A stretch of 64,000 nt of DNA. It comes from Pleurotus djamor. Its lineage: Eukaryota > Basidiomycota > Agaricomycetes > Agaricales > Pleurotaceae. Positions 20,128 through 32,025 of this stretch are shown piece by piece; position 1 is the first letter of the stretch, and each line of letters starts with the position of its first letter. The stretch is taken from the NCBI GenBank assembly GCA_029747585.1, contig JAPEVF010000084.1:1-64000 (forward strand), read 5' to 3'. Under the pieces are notes generated by a model. It did not search any database. It was not told where the DNA came from and saw only the letters and a list, made by a program, of their open reading frames with translations. The translations under genes and the position numbers were made by a program.

Positions 20128-21407
20128 ATGTCAACTNCNCCTACTCTTCCTCTTATTTCCACTCTATCTCCCTCAGAGGAGTCTCTGGCCGCTTCCCCTC
20201 CAGCTGATGCCCAGTCTCCCTTGGAAGATTCTTCAAGTTCTTCAGACCACCTCTCCATGCCACTTAGTCTGNCNAATGAATCCACTCAGACTACTCCAGT
20301 TGGCTCTCCTTCAGATGAAGATGAGCACCCAAGGTCTACNCCTCCTTCAGACCCTCTGGATGAATTAGAGTTGTAAGTCCTTCCAAAATTCTCTCAAGNT
20401 ACTTCAAGTCTTGGATGTTCACTCACCTCTCCTTTCTNCAGGCCATCACAGCACATCTTTGGTCATGTTCCCGGGATTGAGGTCTTTGACATNTTTGATG
20501 ACCGGATGGACTGCTATCGCCGGCGCATCCATTGTGTAGTCAGAGGCGGGATTCATGGGACTGAGGATGGGGGTGCTTATTCTATTGTTGTGTAAGTCTA
20601 GTAGATAATTTATTCTCCACTATATCATGTACCAGATCTATAACATGGGTATGAATGAATTNCAGGGCAGGGAANTATCCGGATCAAGACAGAGGAGATG
20701 AATTGTGGGTTTCCCTCTTCTTAGGTTCTCCTTCAACTTATTCACACACNNTCCTCCTCCTCCCTGNACAGGATATATATTGGAGANGGTCTGTTCCCCC
20801 CTCTTNNCCAGTTATCATGCTCATNNTNATTNATGTATCCTAGGAGGCCGGAGTGTAAAGGATTCTCAATTGTTCNNTGTTGTANANATCCTAATTTCTC
20901 TCCCTGATGTNNNGATACAGCTGGACCAAGGCCATCAAGTAGCTGACCAGAAGATCAAGAGNGGAAACCTGGCATTATTGGTANGCTGGTCACACNNNNA
21001 CCTGGGTTATTGGTATTGACATGCCTGGACTTCTTTTTATNTAGACATCCNATCTCAAACACAAACCTGTCAGAGTCATCAGAGGGGCCAAATCAAAGTC
21101 AATGTATGCTCCCTCCATAGGGTGGGTTTGGTCTCTGTCTCGGAAGCGGGGTACTGATCAAAGATTGATGTGATAGGTACCGTTATGATGGCCTCTATGA
21201 AGTCGTTGATGTTCGTGANGTTAACCAGAGCTACTACAGACACTGATGGGTAAATTTCCAGGTGAAGGAGTCGATCCCGGATGAAGGGGAGTATAGGGTA
21301 TTTGAATTCAAACTGAAGGTACCATGCTAATCACTGTCGCCAAATTACTGACGTGAGGATTTCCTTAGAGACTCGATACAAGCGTACCTATCCCCAGACG
21401 ATGCTAG
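20128..21407 (+). CDS. SRA/YDG domain protein 1
   Basis: A stand-alone SRA (SET and RING-associated) domain, the fold that in UHRF1 and SUVH proteins flips out 5-methylcytosine. The N-terminus (MST-PTLPLISTLSPSEESL) is Ser/Pro/acidic and disordered. Spliced exons then give the domain in order: [115 protein letters not shown] and VKESIPDEGEYRVFEFKLK. A last exon adds RLDTSVPIPRRC and TAG at 21405-21407. No RING, PHD or SET domain is seen. The gene has about nine exons and many N characters, some at splice sites, so several borders are approximate. Methyl-DNA binding is inferred from the family. Confidence 0.82.
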
Positions 21408-21688
21408 GGTTCTTTCAATAACACGGAATGATTAACATGTATTTAGCACCGTCCCCCGANACCTGCCACCTGCCACCCCTCGCCCTAGAGTATGGTGTCA
21501 CTTTGTAAAATTATTCAATCCTAGAGCTTGGATCCTAAGTGCTTGATGTCGTACCCNACTTGCAACCCAGNCGTCGATGTGGCGACAAGGGCATTCAAGG
21601 GGTAAGTCCCGAAGACAGGGGTGGATAAAACCTCCGCGCGACAGCGCCCCAGCAAAGGAAGAACTCGCAACTACCGCAACCACATGGA

Positions 21689-22302
21689 ATGGTCACATCA
21701 CCCTCAACGACAGTAGATTCGGAGAACGAGACCAAGGGACCAGGACGGCGAACGATACACCTTACGATACCCCCGCGTTGGTATCTGGTCCCTGGAACTG
21801 CGTTCCTCGCGGGTGCGGCTATTGGAATTGTTCGAGGTGGACAGACGGAATCCCTTCGGTTTCTCGCAGAAAACGCTCACCGGCCACCGACCACGGTTCA
21901 AGGATGGTATTTTTACAACAAAACGAAGAACTACCGAGTCATGTTGGCTGGGTTGAAGTCTGGAGGTTGGGAAGCNGCTAAGCTNGCGACATTGGGCGTC
22001 GGCTGGGTCGGCATAGAGGAGGCGTTCGAGAGACTCGGCTGGGGCGACGTTGGCGAGGTTTTTGCTGGGCTTGGTACGGCGGCGATGTTTTCGGCAGTGT
22101 GTAAGTGGATGGCTCGCTGGGTTTCAGTCGCGGCACGGCCTAAGCCAAGATTACAGATCGACTTCCAATGCGAGCGGCGCAGCGAACCGCAATGGCTGGA
22201 TTGGTAATTGGGGGGACGCTGGCTGGCTTGCGAGTGGCGAGGCGGACGCTGGAGGAGCACAAAAGGGAGAATAATAAGACAGATTTCGGGGTGGCTGGAT
22301 AA
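21689..22302 (+). CDS. Tim17/Tim22/Tim23-like small membrane protein
   Basis: Exon 1 (21689-22100) gives MVTSPSTTVDSENETKGPGR, then PPRWYLVPGTAFLAGAAIGI, VRGGQTESLRFLAENAH, GWYFYNKTKNYRVMLAGLKS and ATLGVGWVGIEEAFERLGW, with VFAGLGTAAMFSAV. An intron at 22101-22156 joins YRLPMRAAQRTAMAGLVIGG, TLAGLRVARRTLEEHKRE and a TAA at 22300-22302. Several glycine-rich hydrophobic helices separated by short basic loops fit the Tim17/22/23 superfamily, found in the mitochondrial inner membrane; no canonical motif pins down which member, and other glycine-zipper membrane proteins remain possible. The N at 21976 and 21985 are in-frame. Confidence 0.5.
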
Positions 22303-22399
22303 TTATGCAGCAGACGAGTTACATACATANTGCCGACTCCCAGAGGCTCCACTATCTCTTCTTTATCTACAACCACCATCATCCCCTCCCCTCCCCACC

Positions 22400-25258
22400 A
22401 TGCTCAAGCTCTGGCCGTCCTCGCCGTTGGACCAGATGACCCCAAAGGCCGCCCCCAATGGCCATGAACACAAGAATCCATTTGAGAGCCAAGCGGGCTC
22501 GTCATCGCCAGCAAACGGCCCGCAGACCCCAACCGTAACCGGCTCATACCACCATCAGCTTCTCGCAACTCCCCATTCTCCATTCAACGCCGCAGCGAGC
22601 TCGCCTACGTCCCCATCCTTTGCAGCCAACGCTAATGCTAACGGACCTTCCGGGAGCAGCACCGATCTCACGCCCCTAGGGACATCCATCTTCGGGGCTT
22701 TTGCCGCCGCCTTACCAACAACCCATCTTTCTCTTCATGCGCCAGACTTCAACATGCAGCAGCCTCCATCCCGCAAAGACAAGTCCCCTTCAAACAAGTC
22801 CCCTGCGGCATCGGCATCGTCCTCCTCGTCAAACGGTTCGACCTCTGCTCCCTCTCCGCCGTCCTCAGTCAAGGGCCAGATCCATGTCAAACTGATACAA
22901 GCTCGTGGTCTCAACGTTCAGTCCACGAGTGCCCGCCCATATGTCGTCGTTCAATTCGAGCAAAACGAGTTCGTCAGCAGGGATCCCACAGAGGAGACCG
23001 ATAAGGAAGTCAAAGGCACCGCTACCAATCTCTCGCGCAATGGATCATCCAGTGCTCTCTCTGCTTTGGGTGCTATCGGATCTCGTGCAGCTATCGATGT
23101 GAACAAGCGCGGAAAAGCAAGCAGTAATCCCTCCCCTTCTTCGTCGGTATCATCAAGAGAATCGACCTCTATAAACGCCAATGGTAACACCGCTGCTGCT
23201 CCCAACCATTCCAACGGCCTTTTCGGCAGATTATCAGCCCATAATCCGGTTTGGAAACATGAGGTATCATTGTACGTGCATCTCGGACATAAACACTCGG
23301 CCCCACTTGACCTATTTAACGCAGCGATGTTACCACCGACGACTCACTCGTCACCTTCAACGTTTACGATCGAGAAGTCATGGACGGTGGTTTTCTGGGC
23401 ACTGTGCAGGTCAAGCCAATCTTCAAGCATGACCACACGATTGATCAATGGTACAAGTGAGTGTTATCTACCTTGATAACAACTGTATTTTTTCTGAAAC
23501 TTTACTCTCTCTTCAGACTCCAACCATTCGAGAACGAGGAAGTCAGTGGAGACATGCGCTTGCAAATTACTTTCGAGCAATGTAAGGTACGTGCCCATCC
23601 TACCCCCACACCCCAGTTACGTACTATCCGTCCCCGTGGTCCCAACTTTATCCTGCGTGTTCGCTTACCTCTCTCTCGGATTTTGACTGGATAGACGAAA
23701 CGAGCCTTAACTCCTCGTGACTTCGAATTTTTGAAACTCATCGGGCGTGGCACCTTTGGGAAGGTATTCCAAGTGCGGAAACGGGACACGAAGCGAATAT
23801 ACGCGATGAAAGTCCTCTCCAAGAAGGAAATCGTTGCCAAGAAAGAAGTCGCGCATACTATCGGCGAACGCAAGATTCTCCAGCGGTCGTTAGAGTCGCC
23901 TTTCCTCGTTGGACTTAAATTCAGTTTCCAGACCGAGGCCGACCTATATCTTGTAACCGACTTCAAGAGTGGTGGCGAGCTTTTCTGGCATTTACAGCGG
24001 GAGACAAGGTTTAGCGAAGAGCGGGCAAGATTCTACATCGCCGAACTCATTCTGGCTTTGGAGCATCTCCACAAGTATAACATCGTCTACCGGTAAGTGG
24101 AGAATGCCATCACGGTCTATCAATATTCACTGATCATTACTAGTGACCTCAAACCTGAAAACATCCTCCTTGACGCCACTGGCCATGTCGCTCTTTGCGA
24201 TTTCGGTTTGTCAAAGGCGGATTTACGAGCGGACGAACTCACGACGACATTTTGCGGAACAACGGAATACCTAGCGCCCGAGATACTCCTTGACGAACAA
24301 GGCTATTCGAAAATCGTCGATTTCTGGTCATTGGGAGTCCTCCTTTTCGAAATGTGCTGCGGGTGGAGTCCTTTCTACGCCGAAGATACGCAACAGATGT
24401 ACAAAAATATATGCTTTGGTAGGATCAGATTCCCAAAGGGGGTCATCAATGAGGATGGCAAACAATTCGTCAAAGGAGTGAGTGATCAGTTGATGCTCTC
24501 GTGGCTATTCCCTCTTGTGGGGGTTGCCTGAATTGTCGTCATGCTTATCACTTGCCTTCTTTCTCCAGCTTCTCAATAGGAACCCGAGACACAGACTGGG
24601 TGCCACGCGGGATGCCGCTGAGCTCAAAGAACATCCATTCTTCAAATCGATTGATTGGGACGCGCTTGCGAAGAAGCAAGTTACACCTCCGTTCAAGCCA
24701 GACGTTGAGTCCGACGAATCGACGGCTTGCTTTGATCCAGAGTTCACTTCTGCTGATATACGAGACATCGGCATCGATGATATCATTCTCGATGAAGATG
24801 ATCCGTCGGCGAATTGGGTTTCCCAGTCCGTCAGCTCGAGCTATATACATACGCCCAATGGTCCTTTAGGTAGCGACCATCCCAAGAGCCTCACCAATGG
24901 CGTCAGCGCACTATCAATAGCTGCCACTGGCCACATCCCGAACGGTCCATCTGGGTCGTCTAACAAGAGTGTCGTACCCCAAGGCATTCAGATCGCACCC
25001 AAGAAGAAGAAAGATCATGTTGGCACGCCGTTGACGAATAGCGTCCAAGAAAACTTCCGTGGTTTCACCTACTCCGGTGAAAGTGTCGTTCAACCTCCTG
25101 CCGGAAAGTTAAACGCGAACGGCCACAGCACTTCAGGCGATGAGCAGGAGCTTCCAGACGAAAACACAGAGGACGAAGCCGAAGATGCTGCGAGGCCAGC
25201 TGGCAGATATGCACACGCTCGACGGAAGGGCCTAGCATTCACCGGCTTGGACGACTGA
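22400..25258 (+). CDS. SCH9: AGC serine/threonine kinase with C2 domain, Sch9 type
   Basis: A TORC1-regulated kinase of nutrient sensing, the fungal counterpart of S6K/Akt. The start at 22400 (MLKLWPSSPLDQMTPKAAP) opens a Ser/Asn/Pro-rich region of about 150 residues. A C2-like domain follows (GQIHVKLIQARGLNVQST, ARPYVVVQFEQNEFVSRD, and after splicing DSLVTFNVYDREVMDGGFLG), interrupted by a Ser-rich insert. The kinase domain has LIGRGTFGKVFQVRKRDT (P-loop), YAMKVLSKKEIV, YRDLKPENILLD, CDFGLSKADL, TTTFCGTTEYLAPEILLD, VDFWSLGVLLFEMCCGWSPF and LLNRNPRHRLGA. The C-terminal extension has FDPEFTSADI and the hydrophobic motif NFRGFTYSGES, the expected TORC1 target site. VDFWS in place of the common VDWWS is shared with yeast Sch9. 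Six exons or so. Confidence 0.93.
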
Positions 25259-25792
25259 TCGCGTCCACTGTTCTCGATTTTCGCATGCATCCCCCTCCCC
25301 ACCCTCATCCCCCTCACATTCCATCCACTATGGTCATTTTTTTCATTAGTCGGTTCTCGGGTAGGCCGTTTGTTCAATGGACCTTTTTTCTTTTTATCCA
25401 GTAGAAGGATTCTCCCCGCAACATGGATACCATTTTCCTCGTCTTCACATTGTGATTGTACTGCTGCCCAATCATTTGACGCCTTTTATTTCTGTAACAT
25501 TCTTCTGTACACCCCAATGCTCTATCTTAGATGTCAATTGTAATAATACGGTTGCGTAGTTTTCGATACATCTCGACACGTTTGTATCACATACACAACG
25601 AAATACAATATTTATTACGGCGATCCTCCATAAGTAGATAGACGACGCCATTAACCGTGGAACATAAGCTAGATCTAAGGAATGTGTGATAGCATGTACA
25701 TAATGAACCCCATAAATCCACACGAAGAAGAAGCACAGAAATAGACTACTGGGAACACCGTCTTCCCTCCGTTATCAGATAAGAGTATGGGG
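25259..25792. other. Intergenic 534 bp between convergent genes
   Basis: 3' flanks of the Sch9 and Aim32-like genes. T-rich, with possible 3' processing signals (ttttttcattag, tatttctgtaac). No gene seen. Confidence 0.45.
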
Positions 25793-27178
25793 TTACCAAT
25801 CGTTAAGACTGGAACATCCGGGTCGGGAGAGGTTAAGACCACCTCGGAGGAGCGGTGGCAAGACAAGGCCGCCGATGATGGTGTTAACGACTATTGAGTC
25901 AACTTCATGCGGTGTTATCCGGCCGTACCACACGCTGGCACCTTGAGGGGTGTATATCTGCGGCAACAAGTTAGTTCCGTGCGAACCGCCCAAAAGACTC
26001 CCAAGAAACCGAGGAGTGGGTGTGTAAACTCACTATGCAATTGCCTGCGTATTTGTGTCCGCCGATGTGAGAATTGCGTAAGATCAGAGCCTTCTTTTCC
26101 GACGGGAGGTCCTTGAGATGTTTCAGGAGGTAGGCCTCACGATCCTCTTCGGTACCGTTCACTTCTTCTAGCGGGTAATCCATTGAAAGGGACGGATCTT
26201 CTAGCTTGGTATCTGCCATCCAACCGTGGTGTTCTAAGGAGTGTACGAAGGCTATATGGGAAATGAGCACACGCCGGCGAGAGAAGACGAAAGCGGCTCA
26301 CATTGCTCTAACTTGGGTGCTGATAGCCCGCACCGGTTATCACGTCGCTTGTGAGAACCTGGTTACCGCTGGTCAGCGAGGGAATGCGTGGAAAGGTGTT
26401 TGTGAAACGTACAGAGGAGAATGATACATGAATATGGGAGCACCCATGTCCGAAGGGTGCCCTTCTCGAGGGGTAGGCCAGACCGACCAAGGGAGGGATC
26501 AAGGGCGGACTCGTACAAAGCCTCCGCACCATGCATGGATGCAGGGACATCCGTGACGACTTTATAGTCTGGAAGGACGATGACAGTCTCATGTGTGCGG
26601 TCATGCGAAACGCTCGTATGGTTTCCGTTCAATATGGATATTTTATTCGAGTCGGAGGGGCGGTAGATTCCGTGCGGTAGGGATATCGGGTTGACATCTG
26701 CTTCCGTTTTGTGCGTGATTGATGGGGACGCTTTGTGGGCAACGGCGTGAACGAAATGGGCCAGACTGCCTTTGGTATCCGTAACGTCCCGATCCCAGTC
26801 TGACTTGCCTGTAGAGATGATGACCTATCACAATGAAGGTGATTAAAAACGTAAAAATGAGGCGAAGGGCATTGGCGGGCGTACCTGCCTGCGATATGGC
26901 TTTATTGAGCCTAGGAGCTGAGTCTCCATGTCTACGTCAAACCGCCTAGGATAGGAGGGGTGGCCTTTTTACGAGATTTTAGACGGGCGAGAATCTGGAA
27001 AAGCGAGAACACGCGTGGACTTACCCTCGTCGCATGGGTCTGTGCAGGTTCTGCAGTCGGCGGTGGAGACTGGGATGGAGGAGGCCTCGAGCTCTGCGTA
27101 GAGTTTTTCTGGGTTTACGTTGTGGCCGAGGAGCATTGCTTGTATTTTGCGGAGGCTGTGGATACCGTGGCTGAACAT
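25793..27178 (-). CDS. AIM32: Sucrase/ferredoxin-like protein, Aim32 type
   Basis: Thioredoxin-fold [2Fe-2S] protein (Suc_Fer-like family). The ATG at 27178 gives MFSHGIHSLRKIQAMLLGHN, then STADCRTCTDPCDEG. Spliced exons give VIISTGKSDWDRDVTDTKGS, LAHFVHAVAHK, VIVLPDYKVVTDVPASMHGA, TWVLPYSCIILLC followed by SHKRRDNRCGLSAPKLE, AFVHSLEHHGWMAD, and the family hallmark SHIGGHKYAGNCI, then IYTPQGASVWYGRITPHEVD and a C-terminus LPPLLRGGLNLSRPG. The Cys pair in CSHKRRDNRCG and the His of HIGGHKYAGN are the predicted cluster ligands. In yeast, Aim32 is mitochondrial and takes part in redox quality control of import components; this is inferred here. The first exon lacks a strong presequence, so an upstream exon may be missing. 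Confidence 0.78.
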
Positions 27179-28619
27179 GTTGGGAAGGAAAGTGAGGAAG
27201 GCATTCGATGGAACATGATTTTTGAGGGTGAAAACGCACCTTTTTACGAAATGTCTGAGGCCCTGAAAGCGGGGAAAAAGTTATCAGATAACGAGGCGCC
27301 TGGATCACCTGCTCCATGGCTCTTTTTATTCTTTTTGGGCAAAGCCACCCCTGATCGATGACATGATGACATGTCNTTTTTTTTTCTCGGACTCTGCCCA
27401 TTTTGTGTCGGATGCCTGCCTCAACGGACTCGGCCAAATTCCGGGAATCTTGGAGAACGCACATAAAAGTCTCAACATTCGCACCTTCTAAATGTTTCGC
27501 GGGGATTATGCATGAAAAAACATTGTAAACTAAGCCCCTCCTTCATCGCATCATCTTCGAGAGAAATAAGCATCATGCTCCGTCATCAGACCACTAATCT
27601 TGCCATAATCTCTGCCCCAAACGCCGCTCACGGGTCAAGGCGTGTTGCCCCAGTTCCCACATCCGACAATTTGCGAGCCTGGTTCATCATTCACACCGTG
27701 CAACCGTCGACGGCGTGAGTCGGAGCAATGCCGACGTCGGCCTGGTCTCGAACAGTCAACCCACTTCCAGCCCTTGAAGCTGTTGCAAATGTGTGACCGA
27801 CTCCTTGATGAGGCAATATAAAAATATGCGACCATCTCAGGAAGCAGATGTGTTGAGAATCTAGACACGGGTATACCGACGCCCAGCGTTGTTTGATTTG
27901 GGGAGTTGCCCCAATGTCCCTGCCATAGACGACCGAAAGGCGGGCTTGGGCATCGTCCATGGACACGGGGATCTAGCTACGCACATATACGGCTCGTATA
28001 TGTTTAGCGCACGAAGGTACCACGTCGGAGGGGGACAGCGGAAGCATCTTCGCTTAAAGCGACGCTACGTCTCGGACGGGGCGGTGAATCGACGCGTAAA
28101 AGTCATCAAATTATAGCACCTGTGCGCCTAGCTTTCAATAGAGTGAGCTCTACGGCCGACCGAAATAATATGAAAAGCATACTCTGCAAACCACAACAAC
28201 ACGGTCTCACTACTCTTCCTTAGTGTCTCTGCCAGAGGACTTGCACATTGGTAATGGTCATGGCACCTACAGTCCAACATTATGCCCATCTACGCGTAGC
28301 TCACGGGGTCGTCCATCCATGGCATAAGAAGGCGTGAAGTCAAAGTAGATGTATTCAACGCGAAACGGGGGACAACATTGAAGGATATCTCCCCTCTGAC
28401 TAGGACAAGAAGAGGTGCCACATCGAGCTCTTCGGATAGGTAGTAGATTGATGTGCAAAGGCCACCAAGATGTCTATGTCATACTACGGCAACGGAAAGG
28501 AGTTCGAGAGCCAAGTAGAACGCCTGTCTTCCAAAAGTAACCAAAAGTAAGTCCCCGACAAAACGAAAAATACAAAAGTGCGTACCAATGCAAAGCGTGA
28601 CTAGATAGTATCTTTAGCA
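27179..28619. other. Intergenic 1.44 kb, no gene recognised
   Basis: Contains only short frames without motifs (for example at 27512-27718 and 27691-27966). Near 27376 there is a T-run with an N. I see no tRNA box pattern and no repeat. It is the longest apparently empty stretch in the window and may hold a non-coding transcript or a small spliced gene I could not assemble. Confidence 0.4.
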
Positions 28620-29091
28620 CTACTCTTCCTTAGCAGCACGTCTCTTCGCCGTCTCCTCCACCAACACCTCATACCCAGGCAAAGACACGTTCCCCGCATC
28701 AATAGTCCCATAGAGCGCCTCCACCACCTTACTCTCCCTCACATTCTTAAAATTACTCCACGTCGAACCAGGAACACCCGGAACACCATCGCGTCTCCTC
28801 CACTGACTGATCTTCGGAGCAGCTCTCCTCGCAGCCAACTCATTCTCCAAATCCTTATACGAAATAGTCCCAACACCGGTGTGGGCTAGGGTGTCGCCGC
28901 CGCAGAATTCCTCGTCGATACGTTGAAGGAGGTTTTCGGGTGTGATGAAGTGTTCGGATTGGTGATAGAGGGAGACGAGGGCGCGCNATTTTCGTAGGAG
29001 AGAGGGGTGGTGTGTGTTTACGGCCTGTGGTTGCTGATTTGGACGCATAGCGTCGTGCGACGCGGGGTGCTGAGCATCGTAACGGTAACAT
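28620..29091 (-). CDS. Small mitochondrial protein of unknown function
   Basis: The start at 29091 gives MLPLRCSAPRVARRYASKSA, a strong mitochondrial presequence, followed by TTGRKHTPPLSPTK. The frame is then broken by an N at 28987. Dropping the N joins it to MRALVSLYHQSEHFITPENL, LQRIDEEFCGGDTLAH, ISYKDLENELAARRAAPKI, WRRRDGVPGVPGSTWSNF and VVEALYGTIDAGNVSLPGYE, ending TAKRRAAKEE. The joined protein is about 156 residues, soluble and rich in charged residues. The YHQSEHFITPENL segment looks like a conserved, fungal-specific mitochondrial or mitoribosome-associated protein, but I do not recognise the family and assign no role. Confidence 0.65.
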
Positions 29092-29314
29092 GGTGGACTG
29101 GGAGCAAAGCGTCTGTGTTCGGCGCTTCGATGAATTCCAGGGTTTGACAAGGGGGTTCTCCTATAGCTAAACTAGCATTAGAAAACCGTTGAGCTTGACT
29201 GTGAGCAACACGGGTCTGAGATCTGAGACTTGCTACTATGTACACATGAAGACGGTATAAAATGCGCATAATAAGTATACTAAGTGATCATAAGGAAAGA
29301 GAGAGAAGGGGGTT

Positions 29315-30744
29315 TCATTGTCCTTTGAAATTGAACGGTGTACCACATGCTCTGATCGTCCTTGGTGGGGCGCGTTTGATGAACTGGTTATCAGGATTCG
29401 ACGCGTTGAAGCGGGATCTTCCCTGAGAGCTCGCAGAAAGCTTCTTCATAATCGTAGAATTGTAACCACGGGCTGGGGCTCGCGACTTTGGAGGTGGTTC
29501 NTTTTTTGCATATCGGGGGAGGCGACTTGGAACGACCGCTGGATGAATCGTCCTCAATCTCCTCAATTTCATCGCTATCCTCAGCCTCAACTTCGAGTTC
29601 CTCTTTCGGCAGGCTCACTCTCCGTTGCTTAGCAGTAGCTTTGATGAGCCTTGAGCCACTGGATGCGTTGGGGAGAGGTGGCTGATCGGGGTCCCGCTAT
29701 GATGGACACATAATAAGGACACCAACGATTCTTTCATCAAGAACGACAACTTACCACGAAGCGGAATCTACACATCTTGAACCCTTCTTTCCCGGTCTCA
29801 ATATATGCCTGTCGGACGCCGGTGTCAGAGCCATGCTCAAGTCTATGAGGAAGGGTCATACCTCCGTTACACGGTACAATCCATCGTAGCGATAACTGTC
29901 GATCACTTAGTGCAGATAATGGATGGATTTGAAGCTGAACATACCCTTCTACAGGTGCGAATTTCGAGTCCAGTGTCGCTCCACGAATAACGCGAACGGG
30001 ACGCTTCTGCTCCATCGAACGCTATGGGGTTCAAAGACATGAGGACGTTGAATAGACGTTACATCATGGTACCCACTTTCAATGCCAGATTGCCAGATGT
30101 CCACGTTTGGTGCGCGTTTTGCGTGCCCGTAAATGACTAAGGCAAAACGTAATTAGCCTCGCGACTTCATGATGAGAGGATGGAAATCAAGAAATACCTT
30201 CTTGTCCTGCATCTGCTTCATTTTATTTGAGTAGTATGTCCTTCCACCTGAGTTGCATGTCGATGAGAAACATGAAGGAATCTTTGAGATCAATTCTCAC
30301 CTTGTCCAGTGTAAGTTCTATGGGGAAAGTCAGCGAGGAGCAACATGGAAAGATGGTGGATGACGCGTACATGACATCTCCCAAATCCTCATCATCGGGG
30401 TAGCCACCAGAACTAGAGAAGGGGGTCAGTTGAGATATATCATGTCTTTTCCCGCGCCAGAACGAAACGCCCGAATGAAAGAGAAACTCACAGAACAACC
30501 GAGTATGCACCAAGAGTCGTTGAACCGTGTATACCAGCTTGAAGTGGCGCATGAACACCTTTCTCACTGCATGCATGGCGATCGATGAAGATGGCGCCTA
30601 CTGGAACGCCGGGAATGTGGCCAAATTGCTTCCTGACATCATCCCGGGGTAATCATCAATCTCATTTTTCGAGTCACATAATAGCGCTGGACCTACGGTT
30701 CGACGCCAGGTGCGCGATTGACNTTTTTTGCCGGTGCGGGCCAT
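29315..30744 (-). CDS. SRA/YDG domain protein 2
   Basis: Second stand-alone SRA protein. Exon 1 (30744) gives MARTGKK then, after an N at 30723, VNRAPGVEP. Spliced exons give [128 protein letters not shown] and [10 protein letters not shown]. The C-terminal exon is charged: [19 protein letters not shown], then, if the N at 29501 is dropped, [19 protein letters not shown] and [14 protein letters not shown], with TGA at 29315-29317. The domain is closer to classic UHRF1/SUVH SRA sequences than the copy at 20.1 kb ([22 protein letters not shown]). No other domain is present. Methylcytosine recognition is inferred. Divergent from the RNPS1-like gene with 203 bp between starts. Confidence 0.85.
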
Positions 30745-30947
30745 GCTTTCTACGGGAGATCTGACAGTAGCTGAAAGTTTAGTCGCGAAGATGGTGGTGG
30801 TTTGGGTTTAAGATTGGTTAGAGGACTAAGAGCGTACGTATACTAACCGGCCACTTGAGCCACCCCTTTCAGGCGATTTACTTACATAATATTGCGGGGT
30901 TTATTCGGTGGGTGGGAAAAGTCTGACGCTCCTTCAACGCACCCTCC

Positions 30948-31855
30948 ATGTCTGAACGCGGCAGATCCACCTCACCACGGCCTTTGCGCGATGTCGACAT
31001 GGCCGTCGACTCCGAAAAACGCGACGCGAAAGTCGTCATAATAACCAACCTCACTCGCAATGTCGTGGAGGCCCATCTCAGGATCGTGTTTGGGGTATAT
31101 GGCGACATAACTAAAATCGACCTACCAGTCTATGGCAAATGTGCGCTATTATACTCTTTGCATAAATAAGGCACTGACCGGAGTCTTCAATACTATTAGC
31201 TGGTCAAAATCGCGGAAAGGCAGCCGTAGAATATGACAGCGCTTCCGCTGCTCAAACTGCCACTTCACATATGGACGGTGGTCAACTGGATGGTTCAATT
31301 CTCAAAGTCGAACTCTCTGATCTCCCCATCCGCTCGCGTTCGCGTTCTCGTTCCCCCTTCCGTGGACCCAAAGATTCACGTTACCGCTCCTTTTCACGTT
31401 CTCGCACTCGGTCCCGTTCACCTTCGCGCTCTCCTCCAGGTGGTTACAGGCGCGGAGGTGGTGGAGGTGGATATCGTGGAAGAGGAGGGTATGGACGTAG
31501 AGCGCCTCCTCCGCGAGACATCTATCGACCCCGAAGTCGCTCTCGCACACGTTCACGATCCCCCGTGAGAAGAAGAAATTCTCGTCTTGCACCTCGGAGA
31601 AGGTCCCCCAGTTATACTAAGGGAGGATATGACAGGAGGAGACGCTCTCGGTCTCGTAGCTACTCTGTGCGGTCCAGTCGTTCGCGCTCGCGTTCCCTCA
31701 CACGGTCCCGCTCTCGTACACGATCGGCGTCATATTCTTCGTACTCTCGCTACAGTCGCAGCAGGAGTCGTTCAAGGTCTGCGAGCAGAGGGCGAAGAAG
31801 CTATAGTAGGGATGATATTCGCGACAGCAGGTCCAGGTCACCCCCTAGGGACTAA
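30948..31855 (+). CDS. RNPS1-like SR protein (one RRM plus RS domain)
   Basis: Two exons joined across about 31141-31200. Exon 1 is MSERGRSTSPRPLRDVDMAV, then KVVIITNLTRNVVEAHLRIV (RNP2-like VVIITNLT) and DITKIDLPVYGK. Exon 2 continues GQNRGKAAVEYDSASAAQTA (RNP1-like) and HMDGGQLDGSILKVELSD. The C-terminal half is an arginine/serine domain with a central RGG segment (GGYRRGGGGGGYRGRGGYGR) and many RS dipeptides, ending SRSRSPPRD. RNPS1 in animals is part of the exon-junction/ASAP complex and affects splicing; in fungi this RRM-RS architecture fits RNPS1 best, but another small SR protein is possible. Acts in the nucleus. Confidence 0.78.
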
Positions 31856-32025
31856 CCATGTTCTCAACAAGTGCTTGATATACTATATTCGCTTCTTTTC
31901 ATCCACACTTTTGTGATATTCACTTCTTGAGTCCCACCTGTGCAGTTATTATTTGGTATCGTGCGTATGTAGAAATGTCTATACTGCCACAAGATGTGCA
32001 TCCGGTAAGATAAATATGAAGTCGT

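Noticed and set aside
27021..27464. N-terminal extension of the Aim32-like protein
   Set aside because: The 147-codon minus-strand frame is out of frame with the conserved start (MFSHGIHSLRKIQ) and spans an N in a T-run.
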